In this document: positions 38,543-46,362 of the stretch, piece after piece | How positions within the stretch are numbered: position 1 is the stretch's first letter | Layout of the letters: each line of letters opens with the position of its first letter | Assembly (NCBI GenBank): GCA_021323695.1 | Contig: JAJPKN010000067.1 | Coordinates: 1-46,437 of the forward strand | Direction: 5' to 3' | DNA: 46,437 nt | Source: Actinomycetota bacterium | Lineage (GTDB): Bacteria; Actinomycetota; Acidimicrobiia; Acidimicrobiales; Palsa-688 | Program-made: the position numbers and the translations under genes | The notes under the pieces: generated by a model | What the model was told of the DNA's origin: nothing | What the model saw: the letters and a program-made list of their open reading frames with translations, nothing else | Database searches by the model: none

Positions 38543-39619
38543 CTAATGGGCAGCCGAAAGGTACTTGTCCACCTGAGCCGGGGTGAGGGAGATCCCGTCT
38601 GAGGGGTCGGCCGTCTGGAGGAACAGGCCGGGCGACAGCTTCGGGTTGCAGTTCTTGATCGACTGCGCCGTGCTCCAGGTCGTCCAATGTATGGGGATGA
38701 AGTTAGGGACTTTCGCGCCCGACAGAGCGGCCAACGCCGTTTTCAGCGCCAGCGCGTACGCGTAGATCGCGGTGCCCACCTGGACACCCTCCAGGCCTTG
38801 CGACTGGTACTGCTTCAGTTGGCAGGCAAAGCCGTTCTCGTCGGTCCCGGTGACGGGGACGAACTTGCGGTGAGCCGCGAGGTAGGCCCGCACCACACCT
38901 TGCTCCATGCCACCCTCGGTGAACACACCGTTTATGTTGTTGTAACGAGACAGGAGGCTGGCCATGTCGGTCTGTGCCTGCGCGTCGTCCCACTGCGGGT
39001 AGACCGTAGCGAGCACGTGGATGCCCGTGTTCTTGGCAAACACGGAATTGAAGCCTGACGCCTCGGCGGCGTCCACGGCGTTGCCCGCGATACCCCTTAG
39101 GACCACTATGTTGCCGTGGCCGTGCAGGAGGCTGACGAGGCCTTTGGCCATGGCCTGGCCGAACTGGTTGCCCACCGTCTCGACGTGGTAAGCAAGCTTC
39201 GAGGTCACGATGTCGTTGGCGGCCACCACCACGATACCGGCCTGGTGCGCAGCTGCGATGGCCGGGTTGAGGCCTGTGGTCGAATTGGAGTCCAGGATAA
39301 TCGCGTTGACGTGCTCGGCAATCATCCCGTCGACAGCAGCTATTTGTGCCGCGACGCTCGTGCCGGCATTGTTGATTATAAGCTTCTTGATGTGCGGCGC
39401 TACCGAAGGCAGTGCTGCGTAGGCCTTCAGCTCGGCCTCGTACTCAACTCGGGCAGTGTTACCGAAATAACCGTTGCTGACGCCGATGACCCAAGCCTTG
39501 GCGCTGGGCGCCGCAGTGCGGCTGGCGGCACTGGCAGGCACTCCGGGCAACGACAGCACCATAGCCGCGGCAGCGACCCCGACCGCAGCGAGTGCAGCCG
39601 GTCGGCTCCTAAGCCTCAC
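38543..39619 (-). CDS. Sugar-type periplasmic-binding protein, operon C
   Basis: 358 residues. The GTG at 39619 is preferred because GAGGAGG lies six bases upstream; the TTG two codons earlier sits directly on that site. The signal sequence (ALAAVGVAAAAMVLSLPGVPASA) ends in an AxA-type cleavage site and lacks a lipobox. The mature protein is a PBP type 1 (ribose/galactose-type) receptor: WVIGVSNGYFGNTARVEYEAEL, VDGMIAEHVNAIILDSNSTTG, AGIVVVAANDIV, VTGTDENGFACQL. The motif SNGYFGNTARVE is typical of a receptor for sugars or polyols such as erythritol, xylose or inositol. It is the first gene of operon C, 53 bp from promoter-operator C. Confidence 0.9.
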   Translation of the reverse strand: MRLRSRPAALAAVGVAAAAMVLSLPGVPASAASRTAAPSAKAWVIGVSNGYFGNTARVEYEAELKAYAALPSVAPHIKKLIINNAGTSVAAQIAAVDGMIAEHVNAIILDSNSTTGLNPAIAAAHQAGIVVVAANDIVTSKLAYHVETVGNQFGQAMAKGLVSLLHGHGNIVVLRGIAGNAVDAAEASGFNSVFAKNTGIHVLATVYPQWDDAQAQTDMASLLSRYNNINGVFTEGGMEQGVVRAYLAAHRKFVPVTGTDENGFACQLKQYQSQGLEGVQVGTAIYAYALALKTALAALSGAKVPNFIPIHWTTWSTAQSIKNCNPKLSPGLFLQTADPSDGISLTPAQVDKYLSAAH

Positions 39620-39671
39620 CTTCAACCTCCTCTTCGATTGTCCCGTCCCCGCTAGGCCGGGCCCGCGTACA

Positions 39672-39708
39672 AGCTTATGCCCGCTCGAAGCCTAGGTCAA
39701 GCGGTTGA
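39672..39708 (-). promoter_or_regulatory. Promoter-operator C (LacI-type site) upstream of the operon C binding protein
   Basis: On the minus strand TCAACCGCTTGA (39697-39708) differs from sites A and B by one base and keeps the central CG. Its right arm belongs to a -35 box TTGACC (39695-39700); exactly 17 bp later comes TAAGCT (39672-39677) as -10, about 52 bp upstream of the GTG start. Spacing and overlap are the same as in sites A and B. Confidence 0.77.
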
Positions 39709-39794
39709 TCAAAGGTTTGTCCCCGAACGGGGCTCGGCCTTCCAGAGGGGCGGGACAGGGCTTTGACTGAGGGCCGGCTTGAGCCGGGACAAGC

Positions 39795-40670
39795 TCACGA
39801 GCGCAGCTGGCTACGCGTCGGGTAGAACAAGGGCGCGCCCTTGAGGCCGAGCCTCCCCCTGGTCAGGTGCCACCGGCCGAGGTTGGGCACTACGAGCGTC
39901 CCTTGGTCCTCGCCGGTGAACACGAGGTTGGTGGGGGCTGCGAGCAACGTGCCACGCGGGTCAGAGGCGACGACCTTCAGGCCCTCCTGCTCGCTCCAGG
40001 TCAATATGGCGTCGGGGCGGTAGCACGAGATGGCCACGGCACCACCCTCGACGACGGCGACTCCGTCGGGCACCATGCTCCCGAGCTCTTGGAGCACCCT
40101 GCGCGGCCCAGCGGAGCCGTCGGCCCGTACGGGCACCTCCACCAGGGCCGACGGGTAGCTCTCCACGACGAACAGCCGGCTCCCGTCGGGTGCCATCGCG
40201 CAACCGTTGGGGAAGGCTTTGCTCTCTTCAGTCCAGACCCGAGCGCCGGCTCCGGGCCGGACGACCCAGACCGCCCCGACCGCAGCCCCCCATTCACCCG
40301 AGTCGGTGAAGTAGTAGTTGCCGTCACCGTCGAAACAGCCCCAGTTGGGGCATAACAGGGGCCGCCCGGTGCCGCCAGCGGCGAAGACCTCCCGACCGGT
40401 ACCGCGGGGGTCGACCCGCCAGACGACCCGGGCTGCGGAGTCGCAGACGTATAGGCGGCCCGAGGCGTCGGAAGCCAGCCCGAGATTGAAGCCCCCAGTC
40501 GACGCGACCTCTTGCACTCCGCCGTCCTCGTCGATGTGGTAGATCTGGCCTGCTTCGCCCCCTACGTACAGCTCCCCGTCGGGCGTAACGGCAATGCCCT
40601 CAGGGTGGTCGAGGCCGGTGGCGAAGACCTCGAGGCGGTCCAAGCCCACCGGGAGCTCACTCGTGATCAT
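39795..40670 (-). CDS. SMP-30/gluconolactonase-family lactonase, CUT1 block
   Basis: 291 residues; ATG at 40670 with GAGGAGACGG upstream. It is a beta-propeller with LDHPEGIAV (metal Glu), NWGCFDGDGNYYFTDSGEW, AFPNGCAMAPD (Asn) and VPDGVAV (Asp). It is more distant from the other two lactonases than they are from each other (no WDRS motif, an added CPNWG segment). It follows the CUT1 permease genes after a 467-bp gap and probably opens the lactone formed from the sugar released by the GH127 enzyme. No LacI-type site is seen upstream. Confidence 0.87.
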   Translation of the reverse strand: MITSELPVGLDRLEVFATGLDHPEGIAVTPDGELYVGGEAGQIYHIDEDGGVQEVASTGGFNLGLASDASGRLYVCDSAARVVWRVDPRGTGREVFAAGGTGRPLLCPNWGCFDGDGNYYFTDSGEWGAAVGAVWVVRPGAGARVWTEESKAFPNGCAMAPDGSRLFVVESYPSALVEVPVRADGSAGPRRVLQELGSMVPDGVAVVEGGAVAISCYRPDAILTWSEQEGLKVVASDPRGTLLAAPTNLVFTGEDQGTLVVPNLGRWHLTRGRLGLKGAPLFYPTRSQLRS

Positions 40671-41137
40671 CTCCGTCTCCTCACGCGTGTGGCCTCAGAG
40701 GCTGCCGGCGCCCCACCATACGACCAGCGGCGGAGGCACGCCCTGGTGTACCCGCCCCACCGCCGCCCACCCCGCCAGGGCCGACGCGAGAACCTGCCGG
40801 CCAAACAGCCTGCTGGCGACCAGCAACAGCACAACATAAGCCCTTCTCACCTACCAAGGAGTCCTCCCACGGCCCCACCTGCCTGCACTGTAGCCGCGGC
40901 GGCCAGCCAATGCCCATCTGACGACCAGGCCCATGGCCTTCCCGTGGACGACGTTGCCGGCTCACCCTTGGCGGCAGGAGCCACGGTGGTCCCGGTGGTC
41001 CTCACAGCCTCAGTCAAGGACGCGACCACCCACCGGCTCGTGGCCAGCCGAACCTATTGCCGTGACCCCCTAGCTCGTCACGACGCATCGGCAGTACGAT
41101 CAGGCAAAAGCGGCTTCGGTCGTGGTCGAAACCCCAC
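40671..41137. other. 467-bp gap between CUT1 permease and lactonase genes
   Basis: No convincing gene. Open frames here are extensions or short Pro/Ala-rich stretches without similarity that I can recognise. The lactonase ribosome site lies at the left edge. No TCAANCGNTTGA palindrome and no clear -35/-10 pair were found. GC is higher than in the permease gene next to it, so the gap may be a boundary between DNA of different origin. Confidence 0.4.
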
Positions 41138-41971
41138 CTATCGGCCCATGCCAGCCATGATACCTCGGACGAAGTGGCGCTGGAGCACTATGTACATTAA
41201 CAGGCACGGTGCGGCCGTTATCACGACACTCGCATCCAGTATGCCCCAGTGTATATTGCCCAGCGCACCAGTTATTAGAGTAGTGAGCATGACCGGCAAC
41301 GTGTACTTCGGCTCGTCTGACAGCAGTATCAAGACCGTAAAGAACTCGTTCCACGCGGCGAAGAAGGCGAACAGGCCAGCCGTTATCACTCCCGGGCTAA
41401 CCAGGGGCAGAGCAATTTGCAGCCTACGCCAAGCACCAGCCCCATCAACTGTGGCTGCCTCCCAGAACTCCTCGGGTATACTGGAGAAGGAGTTCTGGAT
41501 GACGAAGGTGGCGAACGGCAGCTGGAACGTTGCCAGGACAAGGATCACCCCAAGCAGGGAGTTCGTAAGAGAGACCCTGTTCAGGATCGCGTACAGCGGG
41601 ACCATCAGGACTTGGAATGGCACCATGATCGACGCAAGCATCAGGACGAACAGGCCACGCGACCCCATAAATGCAAACCGGGCGAAACCATATGCTGCCA
41701 GGGACGCGAGGACAACAGTGGCCATCACAGTCGCAAGGGCGATAATGACGCTGTTCAGGAAAAACGTCCCTATACCCAGACCACCAATGCTCAGAGATGT
41801 GTAGTTGCTAAGGGTGGGATGAGCTGGCAGGTAGGAAGGCGGGATCTGTACTGCCTCGCCTGGCGACTTCAGGCTGTTCAGCAGGCCGAACAGGAGGGGA
41901 GAGACAAAGAGCACGGCAACCCCACTGCTGACGGTGTACCATGCCCCCTTCGTCAGCCGTGCCATCCTCAT
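41138..41971 (-). CDS. CUT1 carbohydrate ABC permease, MalG type
   Basis: 277 residues, ATG at 41971 overlapping the partner permease stop (ATGA). It has six hydrophobic segments (for example VLFVSPLLFGLLNSL, FLNSVIIALATVMATVVLASLAAYGFARF, GLFVLMLASIMVPFQVLMVPLYAI) and the EAA coupling loop EEFWEAATVDGAGAWRRLQIALPLV that contacts the ATPase. LPVMLTTLITGALGN and the end QRHFVRGIMAGMGR are typical of the MalG/UgpE branch. With MalF- and MalE-type partners it imports an oligosaccharide or monosaccharide. No ATPase gene is in the block, so a shared MsiK-like ATPase elsewhere is likely, as in many actinobacteria. GC is visibly lower than in the island to the left. Confidence 0.93.
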   Translation of the reverse strand: MRMARLTKGAWYTVSSGVAVLFVSPLLFGLLNSLKSPGEAVQIPPSYLPAHPTLSNYTSLSIGGLGIGTFFLNSVIIALATVMATVVLASLAAYGFARFAFMGSRGLFVLMLASIMVPFQVLMVPLYAILNRVSLTNSLLGVILVLATFQLPFATFVIQNSFSSIPEEFWEAATVDGAGAWRRLQIALPLVSPGVITAGLFAFFAAWNEFFTVLILLSDEPKYTLPVMLTTLITGALGNIHWGILDASVVITAAPCLLMYIVLQRHFVRGIMAGMGR

Positions 41972-42945
41972 GCCGCCGCCTCCCCCTTGCGGGGCAGCAG
42001 TGCTAGCTCCAGAACCGTTATGGTGAGCACAACAGCCAGGAGCACAACGGACATGGCCGAAGCGTAACCAAGGTTACCCCGGATGAAGGCTGTGTCATAT
42101 ATACGGAACACAGCCGTGATCGTGCTGTTATTTGGCGCTTCACCCGTCAGTATGTAGAACTGGTCAAACGACAGGAAGCCGGCGAGCGCGACGAAGATGA
42201 CGACCAGGACAATGCTGCGGCGCATCAAGGGGAGCTTTATGCTCCAAAGTACTCGCAACTGCCTGGCCCCGTCCACTTTGGAGGCCTCCTCGACCTCCAC
42301 TGGGACGCCGTGCAGTCCGTTCATCAAGACAACCATGGCGAAGCCTAGCAGCTTCCACACTGTCACGATCACCACCATCGACAAAGCGAGCCCTGAGTTG
42401 TCGAGCCAGTTGACCGGCGAGCGCACAAGGTGGAGGTCGACAAGGGCCCGGCCGAAGATGCCGGTGCTGGGATCTAGGAGCGAGAGCCACAAGTAGCTGG
42501 CTGTGGCAAAACCGATCGTTACCGGCGCGATGACACCAGCACGCAGGAGCCCGACGCCCCGGCGTTGATGTTGCATGAGCAGTGCCAGCGCCAGGCCTAA
42601 GAGGAAGACCAACGGTACGATCACGACGGTGAACAAGCCAGTGAACACAAGCGCGTGCCGCGCTGAGGAGTCGTCAACGAGCTGTCGGTAATTGGACAAC
42701 CCCACGAAGCTGTGGCTCCCCAATAACGGCCAGTCGTTCAACGACATCCAGGCCCCAAGGCCGAGAGGGAGGGCAAAGAGGCAGAGGGTGAGGGTGAGTG
42801 CAGGTGCAACTAGCAGCAACCCGGTCAGCTGGTTCTTGACTGGGCCGTGCTTGCGCACCACCCGGCTGCGCTCGCGTCTCGGTGCCAACCAAGAGGCCCT
42901 GCGCTCACCCCTTGCCCGCTGGTGGGCGGTCACACTAGCCGCCAC
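41968..42945 (-). CDS. CUT1 carbohydrate ABC permease, MalF type
   Basis: 325 residues from the GTG at 42945. After a basic N-terminus come about six membrane segments (LLLVAPALTLTLCLFALPLG, LVFTGLFTVVIVPLVFLLGLALALLM, and so on). The EAA loop is VEVEEASKVDGARQLRVLWSIKLPLM. NDWPLLGSHSFVGLSNYRQLVDD is the typical first outside loop of MalF/UgpA-type proteins. The gene lies 3 bp after the binding-protein stop and overlaps the MalG-type gene by 4 bp, so all three are one transcript. Confidence 0.93.
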   Translation of the reverse strand: MAASVTAHQRARGERRASWLAPRRERSRVVRKHGPVKNQLTGLLLVAPALTLTLCLFALPLGLGAWMSLNDWPLLGSHSFVGLSNYRQLVDDSSARHALVFTGLFTVVIVPLVFLLGLALALLMQHQRRGVGLLRAGVIAPVTIGFATASYLWLSLLDPSTGIFGRALVDLHLVRSPVNWLDNSGLALSMVVIVTVWKLLGFAMVVLMNGLHGVPVEVEEASKVDGARQLRVLWSIKLPLMRRSIVLVVIFVALAGFLSFDQFYILTGEAPNNSTITAVFRIYDTAFIRGNLGYASAMSVVLLAVVLTITVLELALLPRKGEAAA

Positions 42946-42948
42946 GCG

Positions 42949-44226
42949 CTACCCCATCAGCTGTTTCGCGACGTTCTGGGCGCTCTGCATCGCTGTGGAG
43001 ATGCTCCCCGTGCCGAAGATGGCGCTCTGGATGAGCTGGCCATAAGGGCCCGTGTTGTCAAACAAGACTGTAGAAGCCTTGGTGGACTTAGGCGTGTGAC
43101 CTACGGCCAGAGCCTTGACGAACACGGCCTGGCGAGGGTCCTGGCGCGCATAAGTTGTAGCGGCGATGTCGGAGCGGGTCGGCAGGACACCGAGGCTCGC
43201 GAGCTGTCGTTCGCCCTGGCTTGCGAACCACAGCAGAGCAGTCTTAGCCCCTGGCTGGGCGTTGCGCGTTATCGCCAGGTTGTCTCCACCAGCGAAGGAT
43301 GCGTGCGAGCTACCGTTGGCACTCGGCACAAGCTCGACCCCGAACTTCACGTTGGGGTACTGGGCCTTCAGCACTGCGAAAGGATAAGTCCCCTGAACGA
43401 ACATGCCGATCGTCCCGCTGAAGAACAGCCCGAACTGGTTGCTGCCGTTCTCGGTCTTGGCCGTAGGTGCCACCGCCCCGCTTTGCCACAACTGGCGGAA
43501 GAAGGCGAGCGTCTGCGCTAGCGCGGCGTTGGGGTAGAAGGTCGGCGTGCCGACCGGGCTGTTCGTCTTCAAGATATCACCCCCCTGGGCCCAGACGTAC
43601 GGCAGCATGGTAAATGCCATGCAGCCGGCACAGGCGCCCGAAAAGAAGTACCCGTAGTAATTTCCCCCAAGTGCCCGGATCTTCTTCGCGTCCGTAGCTA
43701 TCTGCGCCCAGTTACTAGGCGGTTCGTTAGGGTTCAGGCCGGCCTTGGAGAACAGGGCCTTGTTCCAGTACAGCACCGACACATCGGCGGTAAAGGGTAT
43801 CCCGTAGATCCTGCCGTTGTTGGAGGCCTGGCGAAGATGTGCAGGGCTCAGGTACTTGTAGTAGGGGAGCCCCTTCACAAGCGAGGTGATGTCCTGGTAC
43901 CAGCCGGTCGGTGTGAACGTAGCCATCGTCCCGATCTCGGTAGACACCAGGTCAGGGCCCTTCCCGGTGGAGGCGGCTAAGCTGTACTTCTGTACTACTT
44001 GGGCGTCAGGCACCAACGTCAATTGGATCTTCAGGTTGGCGTGGGTCGAGTTGAAGGACTTGACGAGCTGGGGCAGGAAGCCGGCATCGTCGGCGCGGGC
44101 CCACAGTTGAAGTGTCTCCACCGACGCAGCGCGGCGCACGGACGCCGAGCTGACGGCGCTCGCTCCCAGCACTAGGAGTGCGGCCGTGCCCGCCAGCGCG
44201 GGCCTGGCCCAGCGTGATGTCTTCAT
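42949..44226 (-). CDS. CUT1 sugar-binding protein, MalE/UgpB type
   Basis: 425 residues; ATG at 44226 after GAAGGG. The signal sequence (ALAGTAALLVLGASAVSSASV) lacks a lipobox. The mature part follows the SBP_bac_1 pattern: ETLQLWARADDAGFLPQLVKSFN, LVPDAQVVQKYSLAASTGKGPDLVSTE, GRIYGIPFTADVSVLYWNKALFSKAGL (a family hallmark), GTIGMFVQGTYPFAVL and FAGGDNLAITRNAQ. It binds a carbohydrate for the two permeases downstream. Being next to a beta-L-arabinofuranosidase gene, arabinose or an arabino-oligosaccharide is the best guess. The gap to the GH127 gene is 112 bp with no recognised promoter. Confidence 0.93.
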   Translation of the reverse strand: MKTSRWARPALAGTAALLVLGASAVSSASVRRAASVETLQLWARADDAGFLPQLVKSFNSTHANLKIQLTLVPDAQVVQKYSLAASTGKGPDLVSTEIGTMATFTPTGWYQDITSLVKGLPYYKYLSPAHLRQASNNGRIYGIPFTADVSVLYWNKALFSKAGLNPNEPPSNWAQIATDAKKIRALGGNYYGYFFSGACAGCMAFTMLPYVWAQGGDILKTNSPVGTPTFYPNAALAQTLAFFRQLWQSGAVAPTAKTENGSNQFGLFFSGTIGMFVQGTYPFAVLKAQYPNVKFGVELVPSANGSSHASFAGGDNLAITRNAQPGAKTALLWFASQGERQLASLGVLPTRSDIAATTYARQDPRQAVFVKALAVGHTPKSTKASTVLFDNTGPYGQLIQSAIFGTGSISTAMQSAQNVAKQLMG

Positions 44227-44338
44227 GTCGTTTCCCTTCTCTTCAGAGGCAGGCCAGATCAGCCCACCAGTTTTGCAGGTCCTCCCTTAGGCGAGTGGAC
44301 CGCTTGTGCGTGCCCGATGAGCACGACCACCTCTCTCA

Positions 44339-46132
44339 TCAGATGATCCTCGGGGCGTCCAAGTCGTGGTACAGGCGGTACGGGTGCCGTTCACCGAAGG
44401 CGTACAGTGGGCGGAACACCCCAGTGGGCATCCTCGTGGTGCCTGGAGCGACGGGCCGAAAGGTGAGGCTGTCGGTTTCGCGGGCCAGTAGCGACCCCCA
44501 GTCCACCATCTGCCAGGGGACGGCAGCGCTGAAAGGCGCCGACCACGCAGCGTCCTGAGCTAGCGCCACGGGACCGTAGGTCATCGCCACACGGTTTGGG
44601 TGGGAGGCGTCAACCGGCCAAGCGGTCAGAGCACTTGCAAAGCCAATCTGGAGGCGGTCCCCTCTCGCCCACCGCCGACGGACAGCCAGCCAGTGCCCAG
44701 GTTGCCCCGCTTCGCTCACCGGGGAGCCGTTCAGCTCCAGCTGCAGGCGCTGAGCCCACGTCGGCACCCGGACCCAGATCGTGACTTCTGTGGAGGGTGC
44801 TTCGTGAACATAGATGACCGATTGGTCCTCCTCGGGGAACTTCGTCTTCTGTTCGACCGTCAGGGCTTGGCCATGCACCTCCCAGTGCAGCCGAGACGGT
44901 GCGAACAACGACACGGCGATCCCGTCGTCGCCCACCGCCTGGTATACCAGGTTCGGCACGTGGGAGAACGCCTGGACGTACGTACCGGAGCAGCACGGCC
45001 ACTCCTCCCAGTAGTAGGACTTTGTGGCCCAGCCCAACCGGTAGTCGGCGTAGTAGGGCGACAGGCCGTCGGGACGCAAGGGCAACGCGGCCAGCAACCC
45101 ATTGTAAAGCAAGCGCTCGGGCCATTCCAGGTACCGCGCTTCTGATGAATGCTTGAGCAGCGCGCTGCACAGTTTGAAGACGGCCCATGTGCCGCAGACG
45201 ATCTCCGCCGTGTCTGGGCGCCATTCGAGGGCTTTGCCCAATGTGCCGTCAGAAGGTACTGTCAGCTCGGACGGCCCGTACCCTCCCGTGGCATAGCACT
45301 GAGTCTCCACCAACCAGTCGTGGGCATTGCGCAAGATGGAGAGGTACCGAGGCTCTCTGGTGACCTCAAGGAGAGCGGCCACGCTTGCGAAGGTGTTCAC
45401 GTGGCTGTAGGCGTGAAGCCAGACCGGCACCTGCCATGGCATGCCGCTTTCGGGGCGTTTGGCGAACTTGTCCCAGTAGGAGTCATAGTGCCAAAGCCCC
45501 GCCCGCTCAGCGAGCGCCTCGTCGCCGCTGGCGAGGAACCCCCGGTAGAGGTTCTCTGGGAGGGTGTACCACTCTGGGGTGAAAGCAGCGCCTGCCCCCG
45601 CAAAATCGTTGGGCACCGGAGGCGTCTTCGTCTGGTCGAACGACTCGGCGCGGACGACTTTCGACAGCAAGTCCAGCGCTGGCTTATAACCGGTGTACGA
45701 AAAAGTGTCCACGAGGCCGCAGACGAGCTTCTCCCAGCCGTAGATGCCCATCCCCGTCTTGGCCGTGCTGGGCAAAGTAGCGGCATAACCATCGACCAGC
45801 TCAACGGCTCGCGAGGCGAGGCTAGCGTCGTTGAGCACCCGCGAGAGCCGTGCCAGGCCGCTGACCCACTGGCCGAACGTTGCTTCTGTGGTCTCGCGAG
45901 CCCAACCCGAGAGGGCCTTGCCAGGCGAGGGGAGGCCGGCCCTGGCACGGAAGCCTTTCAGGATGCTGTCGACAGAGAGGCCACTGTAGACCTCGGCGGC
46001 ATTGGCGATACCTGCTGCTATAGGGCCGGCGGTGAGCTCGACCACCCCGCAGTAGCCGATCTCCTGGATAGCTCCGGTGCTGGTCGCGCTCCACACGGCG
46101 GGCGCGGTCTGCTGCTCACCGTGGCTCGTCAT
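44339..46132 (-). CDS. GH127-type (DUF1680) beta-L-arabinofuranosidase-like glycoside hydrolase
   Basis: 597 residues without a signal peptide, so probably cytoplasmic. The N-terminal two thirds are an (alpha/alpha)6 barrel (TFGQWVSGLARLSRVL, PWQVPVWLHAYSHVNTFASVAALLEVT, GYGPSELTVP) and the rest is beta-rich. The family's Cys-based active site is visible: WPCCSGTY with Cys380-Cys381, where the first would be the nucleophile and both bind zinc, and AEIVCGTWAVFK with Glu310 and Cys313. In the characterised HypBA1 the Glu and Cys are spaced E-x-C; here they are E-x-x-C. The enzyme would release beta-L-arabinofuranose from arabino-oligosaccharides imported by the CUT1 system. Weak ribosome site; an upstream promoter was not recognised. 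Confidence 0.85.
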   Translation of the reverse strand: MTSHGEQQTAPAVWSATSTGAIQEIGYCGVVELTAGPIAAGIANAAEVYSGLSVDSILKGFRARAGLPSPGKALSGWARETTEATFGQWVSGLARLSRVLNDASLASRAVELVDGYAATLPSTAKTGMGIYGWEKLVCGLVDTFSYTGYKPALDLLSKVVRAESFDQTKTPPVPNDFAGAGAAFTPEWYTLPENLYRGFLASGDEALAERAGLWHYDSYWDKFAKRPESGMPWQVPVWLHAYSHVNTFASVAALLEVTREPRYLSILRNAHDWLVETQCYATGGYGPSELTVPSDGTLGKALEWRPDTAEIVCGTWAVFKLCSALLKHSSEARYLEWPERLLYNGLLAALPLRPDGLSPYYADYRLGWATKSYYWEEWPCCSGTYVQAFSHVPNLVYQAVGDDGIAVSLFAPSRLHWEVHGQALTVEQKTKFPEEDQSVIYVHEAPSTEVTIWVRVPTWAQRLQLELNGSPVSEAGQPGHWLAVRRRWARGDRLQIGFASALTAWPVDASHPNRVAMTYGPVALAQDAAWSAPFSAAVPWQMVDWGSLLARETDSLTFRPVAPGTTRMPTGVFRPLYAFGERHPYRLYHDLDAPRII

Positions 46133-46331
46133 TGGAACTGGCGCAATCGCGGCGATGACCTAGTAGGAAGGCCACGTGGCCGCGCCCCCGCGGGCCAGCC
46201 GCTCGGCATCCCGTCCAAGGGGGCCAAGTACCCCTGGGGCAAGGCCCTTGGCATCGCTCCTGAGCTACACAACCACATCGGCAGGCCTCCTTCAGCAAGC
46301 AGGACACGCACAGTGTGCCCCCACCCCGTAC
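46133..46331. other. Region between the GH127 gene and the IS3-type end
   Basis: 199 bp upstream of the GH127 start, bounded by the inverted repeat at 46332. No gene is supported; the short minus-strand frames are Arg/Pro/Gly-rich. The natural promoter of the GH127-CUT1 block should lie here, or transcription may come from the insertion sequence. No TCAANCGNTTGA site is present. Confidence 0.4.
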
Positions 46332-46356
46332 TGGGGTTCCCCCGGTTGAGTGGTCA
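46332..46356. repeat. Probable terminal inverted repeat of the IS3-type element
   Basis: A 25-bp end just outside the transposase stop, starting TG and containing TTCCCCCGGTT, a core common to IS3-family termini. The partner repeat would lie beyond the right edge, so the exact length cannot be confirmed here. Confidence 0.65.
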
Positions 46357-46362
46357 CTCGAT

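Noticed and set aside
40847..41029. 60-codon minus-strand frame in the gap before the third lactonase gene
   Set aside because: No ribosome site, low-complexity Ala/Gly composition and no recognisable family.
46344..46350. A further CGGTTGA-like half-site near the right edge
   Set aside because: It lacks the left TCAA arm and belongs to the terminal repeat of the IS3-type element.
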